The position numbers and the translations under genes were made by a program. From Candidatus Peribacteraceae bacterium (GTDB taxonomy: Bacteria > Patescibacteriota > Gracilibacteria > Peribacterales > Peribacteraceae): a DNA stretch of 53,166 bases. Each line of letters opens with the position of its first letter. The first letter of the stretch is position 1. The notes beneath the pieces were generated by a model. It worked only from the letters and a program-made list of their open reading frames with translations, searched no databases and was not told the origin of the DNA. The stretch spans positions 1 through 53,166 of the forward strand of contig JAQWAC010000004.1 in assembly GCA_028707875.1 (NCBI GenBank), given 5' to 3'. Positions 1-10,223 of this stretch are shown here, one piece after another.

Positions 1-1
1 T

Positions 2-211
2 CCCAAATGCATCCTTGAACATGGACCACTGGAACAACTCACAAAAGAAGGAGAATTGGTTGCTTATAAGCACGAAGGATTCTGCTACTCCATGGATACA
101 TACCGCGACTTCGTACTCCTGAATGACCTCTGGCAGAAGAAGAAGGCGCCGTGGGCGGTATGGGAGAAGGGACGCAACAATTCCCACGGAAAAGTTCATG
201 TCTCCCTCTAA
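2..211 (+). CDS. rfbF: Glucose-1-phosphate cytidylyltransferase, C-terminal fragment (5' end outside window)
   Basis: The frame starting at base 2 is open to a TAA at 209-211 and was missed by the ORF track because the start lies upstream. The visible 69 residues contain [31 protein letters not shown] and an APWAVW tail, which is the C-terminal end of RfbF/AscA-type cytidylyltransferases (CTP + glucose-1-phosphate to CDP-glucose). It is the first step of CDP-3,6-dideoxyhexose synthesis, and the next genes encode the following two steps. The stop lies 14 nt inside rfbG, so the genes overlap and are probably translationally coupled. Confidence 0.88.
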   Translation, partial: PKCILEHGPLEQLTKEGELVAYKHEGFCYSMDTYRDFVLLNDLWQKKKAPWAVWEKGRNNSHGKVHVSL

Positions 212-1193
212 GAAACCAACCTTTTGGCGTGACCGCCCCGTGCTGGTTACTGGTGCCACCGGTCTGGTGGGTTCGTGGCTTGTGAAAGCACTCCTGAAAG
301 AGCATGCACAAGTTGTCTGCATCGTACGAGACTGGGTGCCGGGATCAGATCTGGTTCGCTCGCATGCAGTCGAGCAGGCAACAGTTGTCCGAGGAGACAT
401 CTGTGATCAAACATTCCTTGAGCGCGTTCTGGGGGAATACGAGATCGACACGGTTTTTCATCTTGCCGCCCAAACGATCGTCCCCATCGCCAATCGGAAT
501 GCCCTCTCCACGTTCGAGAGCAATGTTCGGGGAACATGGCTCCTCCTCGAAGCCTGCCATCGCAGCCCCTGCGTGAAGCAGATCGTGATGGCATCTTCGG
601 ACAAGGCGTACGGAGACCAGAAGGAGATGCCCTACAACGAAAAGACACCTCTGCAGGGACGGCATCCCTACGATGTCAGCAAGTCCTGCGCGGATCTGAT
701 CGCCCAGAGCTATGCCAAAACATTCGGTCTGCCGGTTATCGTCACCCGATGCGGTAATTTCTTCGGCGGAGGGGATTTGAATTGGAACCGTCTTATCCCC
801 GGAACGCTTCGTTCGCTCATCCATCACGAACGTCCGATTATTCGATCGGATGGCAAAATGGTGAGAGACTACTTCTATGTGGAGGACGGAGCGGCCGCTT
901 ACATGCTCGCTGCGGAGTATTTGGCTGCACATCCAAAAATGAAAGGCGAAGCATTCAATCTCTCCTACAACTCCCCCATGACCGTGCTTGAAATGACGAA
1001 GATGATCACTGAATTGATGAAATCAAACCTAAAGCCGATCGTGCGCAATGAGGCCGGAAATGAGATTGAAGAGCAATATCTCGACGCAAGCAAAGCACGG
1101 AAGGTTCTACACTGGACACCCAAGTTTGACCTTGAGGAAGGACTCCGGAAGACGATAGGATGGTACCGTGACTACTTCGCCCAAGGACGCTAA
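198..1193 (+). CDS. rfbG: CDP-glucose 4,6-dehydratase
   Basis: Extended short-chain dehydrogenase converting CDP-glucose to CDP-4-keto-6-deoxyglucose. The NAD-binding GATGLVG lies at residues 19-25 and the catalytic pair Y158-x3-K162 (YDVSK) follows; [11 protein letters not shown] at the N-terminus and [16 protein letters not shown] near residue 230 are typical of RfbG rather than RmlB. The ORF track starts at 123, but that extension is Arg-rich shadow of rfbF; ATG 198 gives the normal family N-terminus and a 14-nt overlap with rfbF. 331 aa. It overlaps rfbH by 26 nt. Confidence 0.93.
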   Translation: MSPSKKPTFWRDRPVLVTGATGLVGSWLVKALLKEHAQVVCIVRDWVPGSDLVRSHAVEQATVVRGDICDQTFLERVLGEYEIDTVFHLAAQTIVPIANRNALSTFESNVRGTWLLLEACHRSPCVKQIVMASSDKAYGDQKEMPYNEKTPLQGRHPYDVSKSCADLIAQSYAKTFGLPVIVTRCGNFFGGGDLNWNRLIPGTLRSLIHHERPIIRSDGKMVRDYFYVEDGAAAYMLAAEYLAAHPKMKGEAFNLSYNSPMTVLEMTKMITELMKSNLKPIVRNEAGNEIEEQYLDASKARKVLHWTPKFDLEEGLRKTIGWYRDYFAQGR

Positions 1194-2502
1194 AGCCCAA
1201 TTGCGATCGGAGATCCTCGCGCTCGTATCGAAATATTACGATGCAGCCTTTCCTCTGCAGCCTTTTGTCCCCGGAAAAACACCAATCCCCCCTTCCGGAA
1301 AGGTGTGTGATGCCAGAGAGATTGAGAATCTCGTGGAGGCCGCGCTCGACTGTTGGCTGACAACCGGACGATTCGCGGATTTGTTCGAGAAGCGTTTTGC
1401 GGAGTGGATTGGTGTCAAACACTGTTCTCTCGTCAATTCCGGTTCTTCGGCCAACCTTGTGGCCCTCACGGCACTCACATCGCATCTTCTTGGTGAAAAG
1501 CGGCTGAAGCCGGGAGATGAAGTGATTACGGTGGCCACCGGCTTTCCCACCACCGTCAATCCCATTGTCCAGAATCAGCTTGTTCCGGTATTCATCGATG
1601 CGCATATCCCCACCTACAATGCCGATGTCTCTCTTCTGGAAAAAGCTCTCTCACCAAAGACGCGGGCCATCATGATGGCGCACACGCTTGGCAACCCTTA
1701 CAACCTGAATGCGGTGATGGAATTTGCCCGCAAGCACGATCTCTGGATCGTGGAAGATAACTGCGATGCCGTAGGCAGCCAATATGAAGGGAAGAAAACC
1801 GGAACATTCGGGCACATTTCGACTGTGAGCTTCTACCCCGCCCATCACATGACCATGGGGGAGGGCGGAGCGGTTCTCACCAATGACAGTCTCCTGAAGC
1901 GCATCATCGAGTCCTTCCGCGATTGGGGGCGGGATTGCTGGTGCAAACCGGGAGCCTGCAATACCTGCGGGAAACGTTTTAGCTGGAAACTTGGTGACCT
2001 GCCATTCGGCTACGATCACAAGTACACATACTCCCATATCGGCTTCAGCATGAAAGTGACGGATATGCAGGCGGCAGTTGGGCTTGCCCAATTGGAAAAG
2101 TTGCCGGACTTTGTGAAGAAGCGCCGTGAAAATTTCGCCTATCTCTCCAAAGCACTCAAGCCTCTCGAGGAATTTTTCATTCTCCCTGAGGCGACACCAG
2201 GCAGCGAGCCCAGCTGGTTCGGATTTCTTCTGACCGTGCAGGAATCAAGTGGTATGAATCGCAATGAGCTGGTCCAGCATCTTGAAAGCAAAGGCATCGG
2301 GACGCGGCTGCTCTTTGCAGGAAATATCACCCGTCAGCCGGCGTACAAGAATGTCATCTGCCGAAAGATCGGCGACCTCGCGCAGGCCGACAGAATTATG
2401 AACAATACCTTCTGGGTGGGAATCTATCCGGGGCTCACGAAGGAGATGCTGAAGTACACCGCAGATACTATCCGGGATTATTGTCATTCATTAAAAAAAT
2501 AA
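1168..2502 (+). CDS. rfbH: CDP-6-deoxy-L-threo-D-glycero-4-hexulose-3-dehydrase (E1)
   Basis: PMP- and [2Fe-2S]-dependent C-3 dehydrase of the DegT/DnrJ/EryC1/StrS aspartate-aminotransferase fold. Diagnostic features are visible: [14 protein letters not shown] has His227 where the aminotransferases have the PLP lysine, and a cysteine cluster C257-x-C259-x4-C264-x2-C267 supplies the iron-sulfur ligands. 444 aa, normal length. GTG start inside the end of rfbG. It makes the 3-deoxy intermediate for CDP-abequose, paratose, tyvelose or ascarylose type sugars. The reductase partner E3 (RfbI/AscD) is not in this window. Confidence 0.95.
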   Translation: MTTSPKDAKAQLRSEILALVSKYYDAAFPLQPFVPGKTPIPPSGKVCDAREIENLVEAALDCWLTTGRFADLFEKRFAEWIGVKHCSLVNSGSSANLVALTALTSHLLGEKRLKPGDEVITVATGFPTTVNPIVQNQLVPVFIDAHIPTYNADVSLLEKALSPKTRAIMMAHTLGNPYNLNAVMEFARKHDLWIVEDNCDAVGSQYEGKKTGTFGHISTVSFYPAHHMTMGEGGAVLTNDSLLKRIIESFRDWGRDCWCKPGACNTCGKRFSWKLGDLPFGYDHKYTYSHIGFSMKVTDMQAAVGLAQLEKLPDFVKKRRENFAYLSKALKPLEEFFILPEATPGSEPSWFGFLLTVQESSGMNRNELVQHLESKGIGTRLLFAGNITRQPAYKNVICRKIGDLAQADRIMNNTFWVGIYPGLTKEMLKYTADTIRDYCHSLKK

Positions 2503-3380
2503 TGAAGGCCGCCGTCATTGGAGCATCGGGGCTTGTGGGTTCTCATCTCATGAAAACATGTAAAGACCGAGGATGGGATGTAATGGGTACCTACAGTGAA
2601 CATGCGCAGAAGGGACTCATCCCTCTGCATATGGCCGACCCCGCATCGATCGAAGAGGCCATGCAAAAAATGAAACCGGAAGTCGTATTCCTCACCGCTT
2701 TCAACCCTAATGCGGATTATTGCGAAGAGCATCCGAAGGAAACGTGGGAGACGAATGTACAGGGAAATGCCAATGTGATTGAGGCTTCTCAGCGCATCGG
2801 AGCAAAGACTGTGTATTACTCCTCCGACTATATCTTCAACGGAAAGTCAGGACCCTATGAAGAGGATGCCACTCCCGATCCCATCTGTGAGTATGGGAAA
2901 CAGAAATTGGCTGTCGAACAAATGATCCGGCGTTTGACAAAGAATCATCTGATTATACGCACGACGGTTGTCTATGGCTGGGAAGAACAGGGAAAGAATT
3001 TTTTTTGCAACCTTCTCGCACACCTTGAACGCGGGGAAGAGATGAAAGTGCCTTCCGACCAGATCGGAACACCGACACTTGTAAATGATTTGGCCGAGGC
3101 GAGCTGCAGCCTAGTGGAAGTTGGAGCCTCCGGCATCGTGAATGTGGCCGGACCTGACCGAATGAGCCGATATGAATTCGCGCTGCATATCGCCCGCATC
3201 TTCGATCTCCCTGTGTCGAAGATCATTCCTGTGACAACAATGGAGCTGAAACAACCTGCACGCAGGCCGCTGAACGCAGGATTGCTCTATGACAGATTGT
3301 TCCAACTGGCAAATCTCCAAATGAAAGGAGTGGAGACGGGCATTCGATATTTGAAGGAAACCGAAAAGCAAACACCTTGA
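2502..3380 (+). CDS. RmlD-like NAD(P)-dependent sugar-nucleotide reductase
   Basis: Extended SDR of the dTDP-4-dehydrorhamnose reductase family. [16 protein letters not shown] gives the Rossmann motif, YYSSDYIFNG the core strand with the SD-F motif, and YGKQKLAVE the catalytic YxxxK. The track's TTG start at 2481 adds seven residues of the previous frame; ATG 2502 shares its A with the rfbH stop (TAATG), so reinitiation is likely. Position after rfbFGH suggests it reduces the 4-keto group of the CDP-3,6-dideoxyhexose instead of the usual RfbJ/RfbS; the substrate is inferred. 292 aa. Confidence 0.8.
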   Translation: MKAAVIGASGLVGSHLMKTCKDRGWDVMGTYSEHAQKGLIPLHMADPASIEEAMQKMKPEVVFLTAFNPNADYCEEHPKETWETNVQGNANVIEASQRIGAKTVYYSSDYIFNGKSGPYEEDATPDPICEYGKQKLAVEQMIRRLTKNHLIIRTTVVYGWEEQGKNFFCNLLAHLERGEEMKVPSDQIGTPTLVNDLAEASCSLVEVGASGIVNVAGPDRMSRYEFALHIARIFDLPVSKIIPVTTMELKQPARRPLNAGLLYDRLFQLANLQMKGVETGIRYLKETEKQTP

Positions 3381-3401
3381 TCAACAACACATCACTGCAT
3401 C

Positions 3402-4685
3402 CTATTGATCGTTCATTATCATTCTTGCCGCCTCCATCCCTTCAATTACGGCACAATTCATTGATCGATCTTCCGGAAAAAGTTGTGAGAAGTTTGCAAG
3501 GTGCACATGAGGAAGCGGCGTCTTGTGTTGAGGAATGATTTTTTCATATCCAATCTCGGCAATATGCTGAGCAAAACGCGCCCGGAAGAGATGTGTCTCC
3601 GAAACTTTCCCTCTTTCGAACGCCGGAAATATCTTGGCCAGATAGGAAAGATATTTCTCGGTAATTTGTGCTTCATCTTGCGAAAAACGCCAGTCATCCC
3701 AGGGAACATACGTATTGAGGTAATACATATGCTCCCCTCCGTAGAAAGAAGAGGAGACGAGATTCGTGTGCTGGATACAGACAACAAATGGGGACTCCGC
3801 ATCTTGAATACTCGTCCAATAGAAAGGCCCGAGAGATTGCGGAGAGGAAAAAGCAAGACAGACTGCACCCAAGTTCCTTGGCCTTGAAAGACTGCTCACA
3901 TAGCCTGACGGCAGCGGGTTGCCTTCAATCATTCCGGCAAATACTGGAGAAGGGCTTGTGCAGAGAACTCGATCAAAGGAAAAACGTTCCGAACGTCCGC
4001 GAATGCTCAAATGAGCACCTGAATCATATGATGATATTCCGTCTATCAGAGTATTCAGATGAATGATGGCTCGATGATCTTCAAGAAACTTTTGCAGCGT
4101 CTCGAAGACAACCTGAAGGCTTCCTTGAACATATGCGACTCGATCCGATCTCGTGCGCAAGCGGTTCCAAAGCCATGCCATGGATATTTGTGAATAGTGC
4201 TCATGAAACATTCCCCTCAGAAGGGGCTCCCACACAACCTGATAGGCTTTATTGCCAACCCATCGGCGCATCCATTTCTGCGCAGAAATGGATGAAAGAT
4301 TACGCCACGATTTCTTATTCCGAAGAAATAGAACCGCAAGCCCCATGCGGACCCTGCTCAAAAAAGAAATGGGTGTGAATCGAAGTAAGTCCAATGGGGA
4401 TGTAAATGGATAGAGAACCCCTCCGATAAATATCCCTGTTGTGAGCCTACGCCAAACAACTCTCTCATTAAGATTCAGTGAAGAGAATAGGGAAAGAACT
4501 TCGTGTTCAGTTTCATATATATGATGATAGGTTTTCTCTAAATATGTTCCATGTGTTGGGAATGCCGATGCAAGACCACCGATATGATCCGATTCTTCAA
4601 AAATCTCAACCGTGTGGCCTTTTGATATGCATTCCAACGCAGCAGTGAGCCCTGTCATGCCGGCACCGACAATTGCAATTCTCAC
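3402..4685 (-). CDS. FAD-dependent oxidoreductase, UDP-galactopyranose mutase/protoporphyrinogen oxidase-like
   Basis: VRIAIVGAGMTGLTAALECI at the N-terminus is the GxGxxG dinucleotide fold, followed by the FE-type acidic end and a HIGGLASAF flavin contact as in UGM and amine-oxidase relatives. GTG 4685 is chosen because the Rossmann fold begins right there and a TATTCT box lies 6 nt upstream; the track's ATG at 4751 adds 22 non-homologous residues. 427 aa. Proteins of this type in CPR glycosylation loci sit next to GT-C transferases, as here; the reaction is unknown. A second paralogue is at 28370. Confidence 0.72.
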   Translation of the reverse strand: MRIAIVGAGMTGLTAALECISKGHTVEIFEESDHIGGLASAFPTHGTYLEKTYHHIYETEHEVLSLFSSLNLNERVVWRRLTTGIFIGGVLYPFTSPLDLLRFTPISFLSRVRMGLAVLFLRNKKSWRNLSSISAQKWMRRWVGNKAYQVVWEPLLRGMFHEHYSQISMAWLWNRLRTRSDRVAYVQGSLQVVFETLQKFLEDHRAIIHLNTLIDGISSYDSGAHLSIRGRSERFSFDRVLCTSPSPVFAGMIEGNPLPSGYVSSLSRPRNLGAVCLAFSSPQSLGPFYWTSIQDAESPFVVCIQHTNLVSSSFYGGEHMYYLNTYVPWDDWRFSQDEAQITEKYLSYLAKIFPAFERGKVSETHLFRARFAQHIAEIGYEKIIPQHKTPLPHVHLANFSQLFPEDRSMNCAVIEGMEAARMIMNDQ

Positions 4686-4691
4686 ATCAAA

Positions 4692-4697
4692 AGAATA
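4692..4697 (-). promoter_or_regulatory. -10 box for leaderless start of the 4685 gene
   Basis: TATTCT on the minus strand ends 6 nt before the GTG start. No Shine-Dalgarno sequence is present. The spacing places the expected transcription start at or next to the start codon. Confidence 0.45.
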
Positions 4698-4729
4698 ACA
4701 TACTTGTGAATTTATCGAACCAAGATCAC

Positions 4730-6364
4730 ATGGAAGAAGCAATGATTCCAATCCTTGCTGTCCAATCCTCAGAGCGCAAAGTACGAATAATCGGACTCTT
4801 GTTAGTGATCATACTGCTTCTCTGCACAATTATTCCATTTTTCGGTGTTACTCCATTTTACGATGGAATCTCTTTCGTTAATTGCTTCAACAGTGGTGTA
4901 GAGCAACCAATATTTAACCCCTTGAATTTTCGCTGCGCGGGACACCCCTTTGGATTTCTGCTCCTTATTGGACTCACTCAATATATCGACTACCAAAATA
5001 TGATGCTGGTCCATCTTCTCAATCTTTGTATTGCTGTTGGCGGCATTATTGCATTTTATAAGTTGCTGAAACTGTTCCTGCCACATGACACAAGAATCGA
5101 GCAAATACTTCTCACGGCAATGTATGCCCTCGCACCATTGACAGTCATCCATATCATTCAACCCGCCTTTGATTTTGGGCTGATGGTATTTTTTGTGATT
5201 TTCCTCTACTTCCTGCTTACAGGAAAAAGATGGTGGGCCTCCCTTATTGCACTTGCCGTACTCTTCACCAAAGAAACCGGCATTGCCGTGTATATTGGAA
5301 CGCTTTCGATTTATGCACTCGTGTACATCCTGACAGAAGGAAAACCGTGGAAAGAGCGTGTACGCAGCCTCATTAACATGTGGCCACTCTGCATTCCGGG
5401 GCTCATTACAATCGCATATTATGCGATGCTCCCCTTTCTCCTTACAGAGAATGATGGAATATTTTTTCCAAACTGGAAGGGCGGCGAGACGGTCTCCCTC
5501 CGCAACATTCTTGATTTTGACATCTCCAATGTAAGCATGCAGGCATATCTGAAGTTTATTTTTGTTCTGAACTTTAATTGGCTATTGAGTATTTTCGTTT
5601 TGGCGTTCCTTCTTATTGCCTTTTTTCAAAGGAAAAAGGCCTCGGAACTGCTCGGCGGGAGAAACATTCTATTTACTCTTTTTCTGCTTCTCACAGCCGT
5701 CGTCATTGTCACCCGCTTCCGTCCATATTTTAACCCCCGCTATATTCTGCTGTCATACCCGGTATTACTTCTTTCCTTTGCCCAGGCTCTCTTGTTTTTC
5801 TTTCGCAAGAGATTCATGCGACTTTCTCTGCTGCTGATAATTTTTTCACTCATCTACTGTTCAAACTTCAGAACGATAGATCCTCTCTCACGATGGACAT
5901 TTGGTACATTTTCTGTCGGTGCAAAGAAGATGCTCAAAATCGCACCAAGCATTAACCAAAAAGATGCTCTTGTTTACAACTTGGAATCTACTGACATCTC
6001 CTATGCCCAGGAGAAACTGATAGACGATCTGAGTCCTGACCAAAATCATGTCCTATTCAATGATGTAAAATGGACTATTGTTGGTCCTGCACGTCCATTC
6101 CTACAGTTCCGAAGAAGGTTCCCTGCAAATATTCAAATAACATATGACCAGACGGAAATTACTATTGAAGGAAGTCGAAAATTCAAAGATCCCAAACTCC
6201 TGCACTATGTTGATTATCCCAACTTCCAAAAGGGAGAGGGATTTGAGTACATGAAAAGTCATTATGCCCTCGATAGTGTTAAAACGTATGAACATAATGG
6301 TTTCCAAATCACTCTCTATACGTTTTCTTTACCTTCGCCGGAAGCGTCAATAGCGCAGCCCTGA
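4730..6364 (+). CDS. GT-C fold membrane glycosyltransferase (GT39/GT83-like), putative
   Basis: About ten hydrophobic segments (for example RIIGLLLVIILLLC near 20-35) and a first external loop beginning FYDGISFVN match the GT-C arrangement, where an acidic residue in the first loop is catalytic. FTKETGIAVYIG in the middle is a sequence often seen in PMT-like proteins. A soluble domain of about 150 residues follows the last membrane span. It probably moves a sugar from a polyprenyl-phosphate carrier onto an external acceptor. ATG 4730 is preferred to the track start at 4673, which overlaps the divergent gene's promoter. 544 aa; specificity unknown. Confidence 0.62.
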   Translation: MEEAMIPILAVQSSERKVRIIGLLLVIILLLCTIIPFFGVTPFYDGISFVNCFNSGVEQPIFNPLNFRCAGHPFGFLLLIGLTQYIDYQNMMLVHLLNLCIAVGGIIAFYKLLKLFLPHDTRIEQILLTAMYALAPLTVIHIIQPAFDFGLMVFFVIFLYFLLTGKRWWASLIALAVLFTKETGIAVYIGTLSIYALVYILTEGKPWKERVRSLINMWPLCIPGLITIAYYAMLPFLLTENDGIFFPNWKGGETVSLRNILDFDISNVSMQAYLKFIFVLNFNWLLSIFVLAFLLIAFFQRKKASELLGGRNILFTLFLLLTAVVIVTRFRPYFNPRYILLSYPVLLLSFAQALLFFFRKRFMRLSLLLIIFSLIYCSNFRTIDPLSRWTFGTFSVGAKKMLKIAPSINQKDALVYNLESTDISYAQEKLIDDLSPDQNHVLFNDVKWTIVGPARPFLQFRRRFPANIQITYDQTEITIEGSRKFKDPKLLHYVDYPNFQKGEGFEYMKSHYALDSVKTYEHNGFQITLYTFSLPSPEASIAQP

Positions 6365-6377
6365 GCTGGAATACCCC

Positions 6378-9300
6378 TTATTTCTGCCAATGCAGTACCT
6401 TTCCCCTCAAAAGATAAATCGCTCTATATAAATTCCCTTTAGTCACCACTTGACTCTCGCCGGGCTTGATCCCGATCTTCTCCAGAATCTCCTCCTTTGT
6501 CCCCGCCACTCCGCCCGAAGAAAGCAGTGTAACCAACTGATCGGTTGTCATATGACCGCTGAGGCCTTTTCCGAAGATGCGATCAAACAGCTGAGTGTCG
6601 GATTCATCGGCTACTTCGTTCGTTCCAAGAGAAAAGTGAAAGATATTAACTAGTGTCTTGGGAAGATAAGGAACAAATTTCGGCGTAACCAAGCCATCAA
6701 TCATCAAATGCTGCACAGACTTCCTAAGCAATTCATCTGACATGAGTTCATCAATGGGGTACAGCACCATTCCGTCTTCAACTAAAGAATGCCGGAAAGA
6801 ACGTAAGGACCCGGAATTATTGAGTAACGAATAGGGACTTATCTTTTCGCTCGAGGAGTAGGATAAAAGACTCCCGACAGCCTGACCAATGGTCATTTCA
6901 TTCACATGCACTCTTGTGGCCGCATTGGCTATTTGCGTTACACCGATATTGAGCGAGGCAGGAAGCAGATTCGACCCGCTCATGGAAAGAAGGGCGCCCA
7001 AAGTGATAAAGGACGGATGAGGCAACGAAAGTTCTCTGCCCATTAAGATGTGATTGTCATTCGCAAGTAACCCCAGTTCCTTCATGTGATCCAGGAACGA
7101 TTTGATTCCGTCTTTCCCGAAATACTCCGACGAGGAGAAAAATGTATGGAAATCAATGTTGTACAAAAAGGGCACAACGGCATCTTGGGGAATGTGATAT
7201 TCCTGCTCTCGTTTAATGCAACTTTGCTTGTCGCCGGAAAATTGAATGCAGGACGCTTCATTGCATGGAGTGTTTTCTCCGGTGCAACTGAGATAATCAA
7301 GCATAATGTCATTCTCACCCAACGGAGTTGCTGCCCGGATTCTCCGTCCTTCTCTGTAATAGGGGGATTGTGCAAATATATCGGAAGTTCCCGGGAATAG
7401 ACCGACCTGAAGAAACGCCCTTTTTGGGGAACACGTGACATCTTCCGGCGAACATTGATCAATCGCTGCATTCGGACGCATGTCGTATCGCATCCAGTAG
7501 TAATACTGATAGGAACGACTTCGTGAGCGATCGACAATCTCACGCGAATCGATTGCATCGCCGAATACCGGTGCAAAATCATTGGAGGGCTCCGCAACAA
7601 GAGTCATTCCCATGGAATGAGACGCAATGTCTTTGATGAATTTGCTCGCGTAAAGACCGCTTTGTAGAGAGGCGGGGGAGACAATGTTTCTGAAAAGAAA
7701 GAGGGGCCGTGGGATTTCGCTCCAATTCATGCTGAAAAATGACCTTTGAAGAGCAAATGACCACGAATCCTTGAGATCCGGAATTTCTTCGTGTAACCAC
7801 ACTTCCGCATCTTTGTCTCCGGAAAGGGCCGGAAGCACCATTGTTGAATCCCCCTGATGAATGAAAGAACTTCTGTTGATGAGAGTGCTGTTGGCCGGAA
7901 ACAGCGGGATTTGCTGTTGTTGAACATGGCTGATTGAATCTTCAATGGAAAAGAAGAGATTGCCGGCCCTTTCGTTTTTTGTTTGATTCCCGATAACGGT
8001 AAACCACCTCCCGAGAGGAAGCCGGGAAAGTTCAACTTGGATCTTTGCATCTTTGGGTGAGACCGTGCGTACATAGGTATCCACTGCTGAATTCGGGATA
8101 GCTAACAGCTCCGTGCCCGGCGGCTCCGCGGAGAGGGCATACGAACGGTGCAGAAAGTACTTTCCCGCATACTGAAAAATATCTGCATTATCCACCGGTA
8201 CATCATTCCTGGACTGCTGCAAAAATGAATTGGTGGAAAGCACATTCACCAAAGACCCGGCCTTTCCCCGCACCCACACATCATAGACTCCGGAGACAGG
8301 AATTTGTGCAATACGCAGTCTGCCATCCGCTGCATGCGCCTTATTCATATAAAGCAAATTTGATTTCTGAAGAGGCTCAAGAATAAGGCGCGGGAAGGAT
8401 CGCATTCCCTTCTCCGTGGAGACATCCATGGAAATTTCGTACTCCCTTCCAGCCTTCAACGGAAGAACGGTCAGAGGAGATGCATTTCTCATGGAATACT
8501 TTTGTTTGAATGACAGAGATAATTTGATTCCCCCGCTTCCCGATTCTTTCAGAAAAATTTTGGACCATTCCGGATTGTTCCAATCCACACTCAACAGATA
8601 GTCACCATCATCATTCAAGGTGAACTTCCAAGTATTCGTTTCCGATTTCTTCGCAAGGTCTTTAACAGAACTGTTTGAATTCTTATCCCAGGAAAGCTCA
8701 ATCCGACGAGACGATAGCCGAGTTGGGACTATTACTATTTTCTTCAGGGATTGTGTATCCGCTTGAGACAGCTTCAGTGTGCCGCTGGCAGTCAGCTGTA
8801 CCCCATCAAGAAAATACGTCCCCTTCCCCGTCTTGTCGGCAAGATACTGAACATTGTCCACCTCAACCTGCAATGTTTCGGGTAGTGTCTGACTGTCTCC
8901 TGTAAGGAAATACATATCTGCATTCACCAGCGCATAGCCGCTCCTTTTCAGAGGGATATTCTCTTTGAAAGGGCCGGATAACACGATGGGCGATTGATGT
9001 AAATTTGCTTTCACGAACACCAATCCTTCGACGACCGAAGAGGCGTCCTTCGCTTTGAAACGAAAACTCGAGGCCTTGTCCTGTCCCACAAAAAACGTAC
9101 CTATTTTGATGAGTTGCTTATCTTTGAGGAGATCTCGCTGGAGAGATATCGGCGAAGACGAATAGGGAAATTGAATGTTGATATCAAGTTTCTCATTTCC
9201 ATGATTCACAAAATATACATCATACGTATCGCTGAATGCCGGCTGCACACGCACTTCCGCTTCACAACCCGCTTTCAGAGCCTTGAACACCTTTGAGCGA

Positions 9301-10169
9301 ATGATATATCCGTTCTGACCAGTACTTTTCCAGCATTCTGTGTCCGGAGTGTTCACGGAGTAAAAATCACCGGGATATCCCTTATCGAGGAGCGCAAAGG
9401 GCGAGGAAACGGCCTGAACCCGGTTCCCCCATCCCTGAAAATTCGTCACTCCCTCCTTAAAACCATCTATAAAGTAATCACGCACAAGCTTCGGCAGAGC
9501 GCTGCGTTCTTTGGTGTCTTCTTTTGCGTCAAAGCCAATGGAATAAGGCTCATTTGCCTGCTCAAGCAGACGCCCTGTTGTTGTGCCATCCACAATGTAT
9601 TTGAATTGAACGAGCAACTCCTCGCGAGTGGAAATATTCTGCAAGAGAGCTCCGTTCCATTGTTTGTTGGCGCCTTTCAGCTCAAGCAATCGATACCCCT
9701 TCAGGAGACGGAGATTGTTGTTCTGTGAAATTTTCGAAAGAAAGTATTCGGCGATATCTTGCGGAATACTGGCCACTTTGCCGACCGCTGCCAGACCTGA
9801 TCCATATTTTCCCTGCCCGTACTTCTTCTCCAGAAATCGTTGTAAATCGGCATACAAACCGTAATTCTCCCAGAGATTATCGGCATCATCGAAGGCGCTC
9901 ATCCCCGATTCAACCGCCTGCCCTCCCACAAGCTGGGAATCGGTCGCAAGAACAACGCTCCTGCCATGTTCCGCCAATGTGATAGCCGCACTTGTCCCTC
10001 CCAAACTTGATCCGAAGACAAGAACATCGACGCTGATTTCCTGCGTAGGATGCATTTTGTCAGCTCCCCAAAGAACCACCGAAGGTAAGGCGACACTCAA
10101 ACCGACCACCGACAGGAGAAGAATTGTCCTCCAGAATCCGGAAACCCGATCAATGCCGACCTTCATCAT
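6378..10169 (-). CDS. Giant exported FAD-dependent oxidoreductase with inserted beta-rich region
   Basis: 1263 aa. An N-terminal signal/anchor (TILLLSVVGLSVALPSVVLW) is followed by VDVLVFGSSLGGTSAA and VGGQAVESGMSAFDD, the nucleotide-binding and flavin region of the FAD_oxidored family. The motif DGTTTGRLLEQA closes the first half near residue 200. About 600 residues of beta-rich, apparently carbohydrate-binding-like sequence follow. The family's C-terminal half then resumes with LSLPHPSFITLGALLSMSG and HVNEMTIGQAVGSLLS near 1060-1120. It is probably external or surface-attached; the substrate is unknown. Two adjacent ATGs at 10169 and 10166 are both possible starts. It is convergent with the GT-C gene. 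Confidence 0.7.
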   Translation of the reverse strand: MMKVGIDRVSGFWRTILLLSVVGLSVALPSVVLWGADKMHPTQEISVDVLVFGSSLGGTSAAITLAEHGRSVVLATDSQLVGGQAVESGMSAFDDADNLWENYGLYADLQRFLEKKYGQGKYGSGLAAVGKVASIPQDIAEYFLSKISQNNNLRLLKGYRLLELKGANKQWNGALLQNISTREELLVQFKYIVDGTTTGRLLEQANEPYSIGFDAKEDTKERSALPKLVRDYFIDGFKEGVTNFQGWGNRVQAVSSPFALLDKGYPGDFYSVNTPDTECWKSTGQNGYIIRSKVFKALKAGCEAEVRVQPAFSDTYDVYFVNHGNEKLDINIQFPYSSSPISLQRDLLKDKQLIKIGTFFVGQDKASSFRFKAKDASSVVEGLVFVKANLHQSPIVLSGPFKENIPLKRSGYALVNADMYFLTGDSQTLPETLQVEVDNVQYLADKTGKGTYFLDGVQLTASGTLKLSQADTQSLKKIVIVPTRLSSRRIELSWDKNSNSSVKDLAKKSETNTWKFTLNDDGDYLLSVDWNNPEWSKIFLKESGSGGIKLSLSFKQKYSMRNASPLTVLPLKAGREYEISMDVSTEKGMRSFPRLILEPLQKSNLLYMNKAHAADGRLRIAQIPVSGVYDVWVRGKAGSLVNVLSTNSFLQQSRNDVPVDNADIFQYAGKYFLHRSYALSAEPPGTELLAIPNSAVDTYVRTVSPKDAKIQVELSRLPLGRWFTVIGNQTKNERAGNLFFSIEDSISHVQQQQIPLFPANSTLINRSSFIHQGDSTMVLPALSGDKDAEVWLHEEIPDLKDSWSFALQRSFFSMNWSEIPRPLFLFRNIVSPASLQSGLYASKFIKDIASHSMGMTLVAEPSNDFAPVFGDAIDSREIVDRSRSRSYQYYYWMRYDMRPNAAIDQCSPEDVTCSPKRAFLQVGLFPGTSDIFAQSPYYREGRRIRAATPLGENDIMLDYLSCTGENTPCNEASCIQFSGDKQSCIKREQEYHIPQDAVVPFLYNIDFHTFFSSSEYFGKDGIKSFLDHMKELGLLANDNHILMGRELSLPHPSFITLGALLSMSGSNLLPASLNIGVTQIANAATRVHVNEMTIGQAVGSLLSYSSSEKISPYSLLNNSGSLRSFRHSLVEDGMVLYPIDELMSDELLRKSVQHLMIDGLVTPKFVPYLPKTLVNIFHFSLGTNEVADESDTQLFDRIFGKGLSGHMTTDQLVTLLSSGGVAGTKEEILEKIGIKPGESQVVTKGNLYRAIYLLRGKVLHWQK

Positions 10170-10175
10170 ACGGTT

Positions 10176-10181
10176 ATGATA
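10176..10181 (-). promoter_or_regulatory. -10 box for leaderless start of the giant oxidoreductase gene
   Basis: TATCAT on the minus strand lies 6 nt before the first ATG (10169). No SD sequence lies between them. Confidence 0.4.
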
Positions 10182-10223
10182 GCGTCCTTTGCCATTACAT
10201 AATAATCGGTCATATCCATGTGA

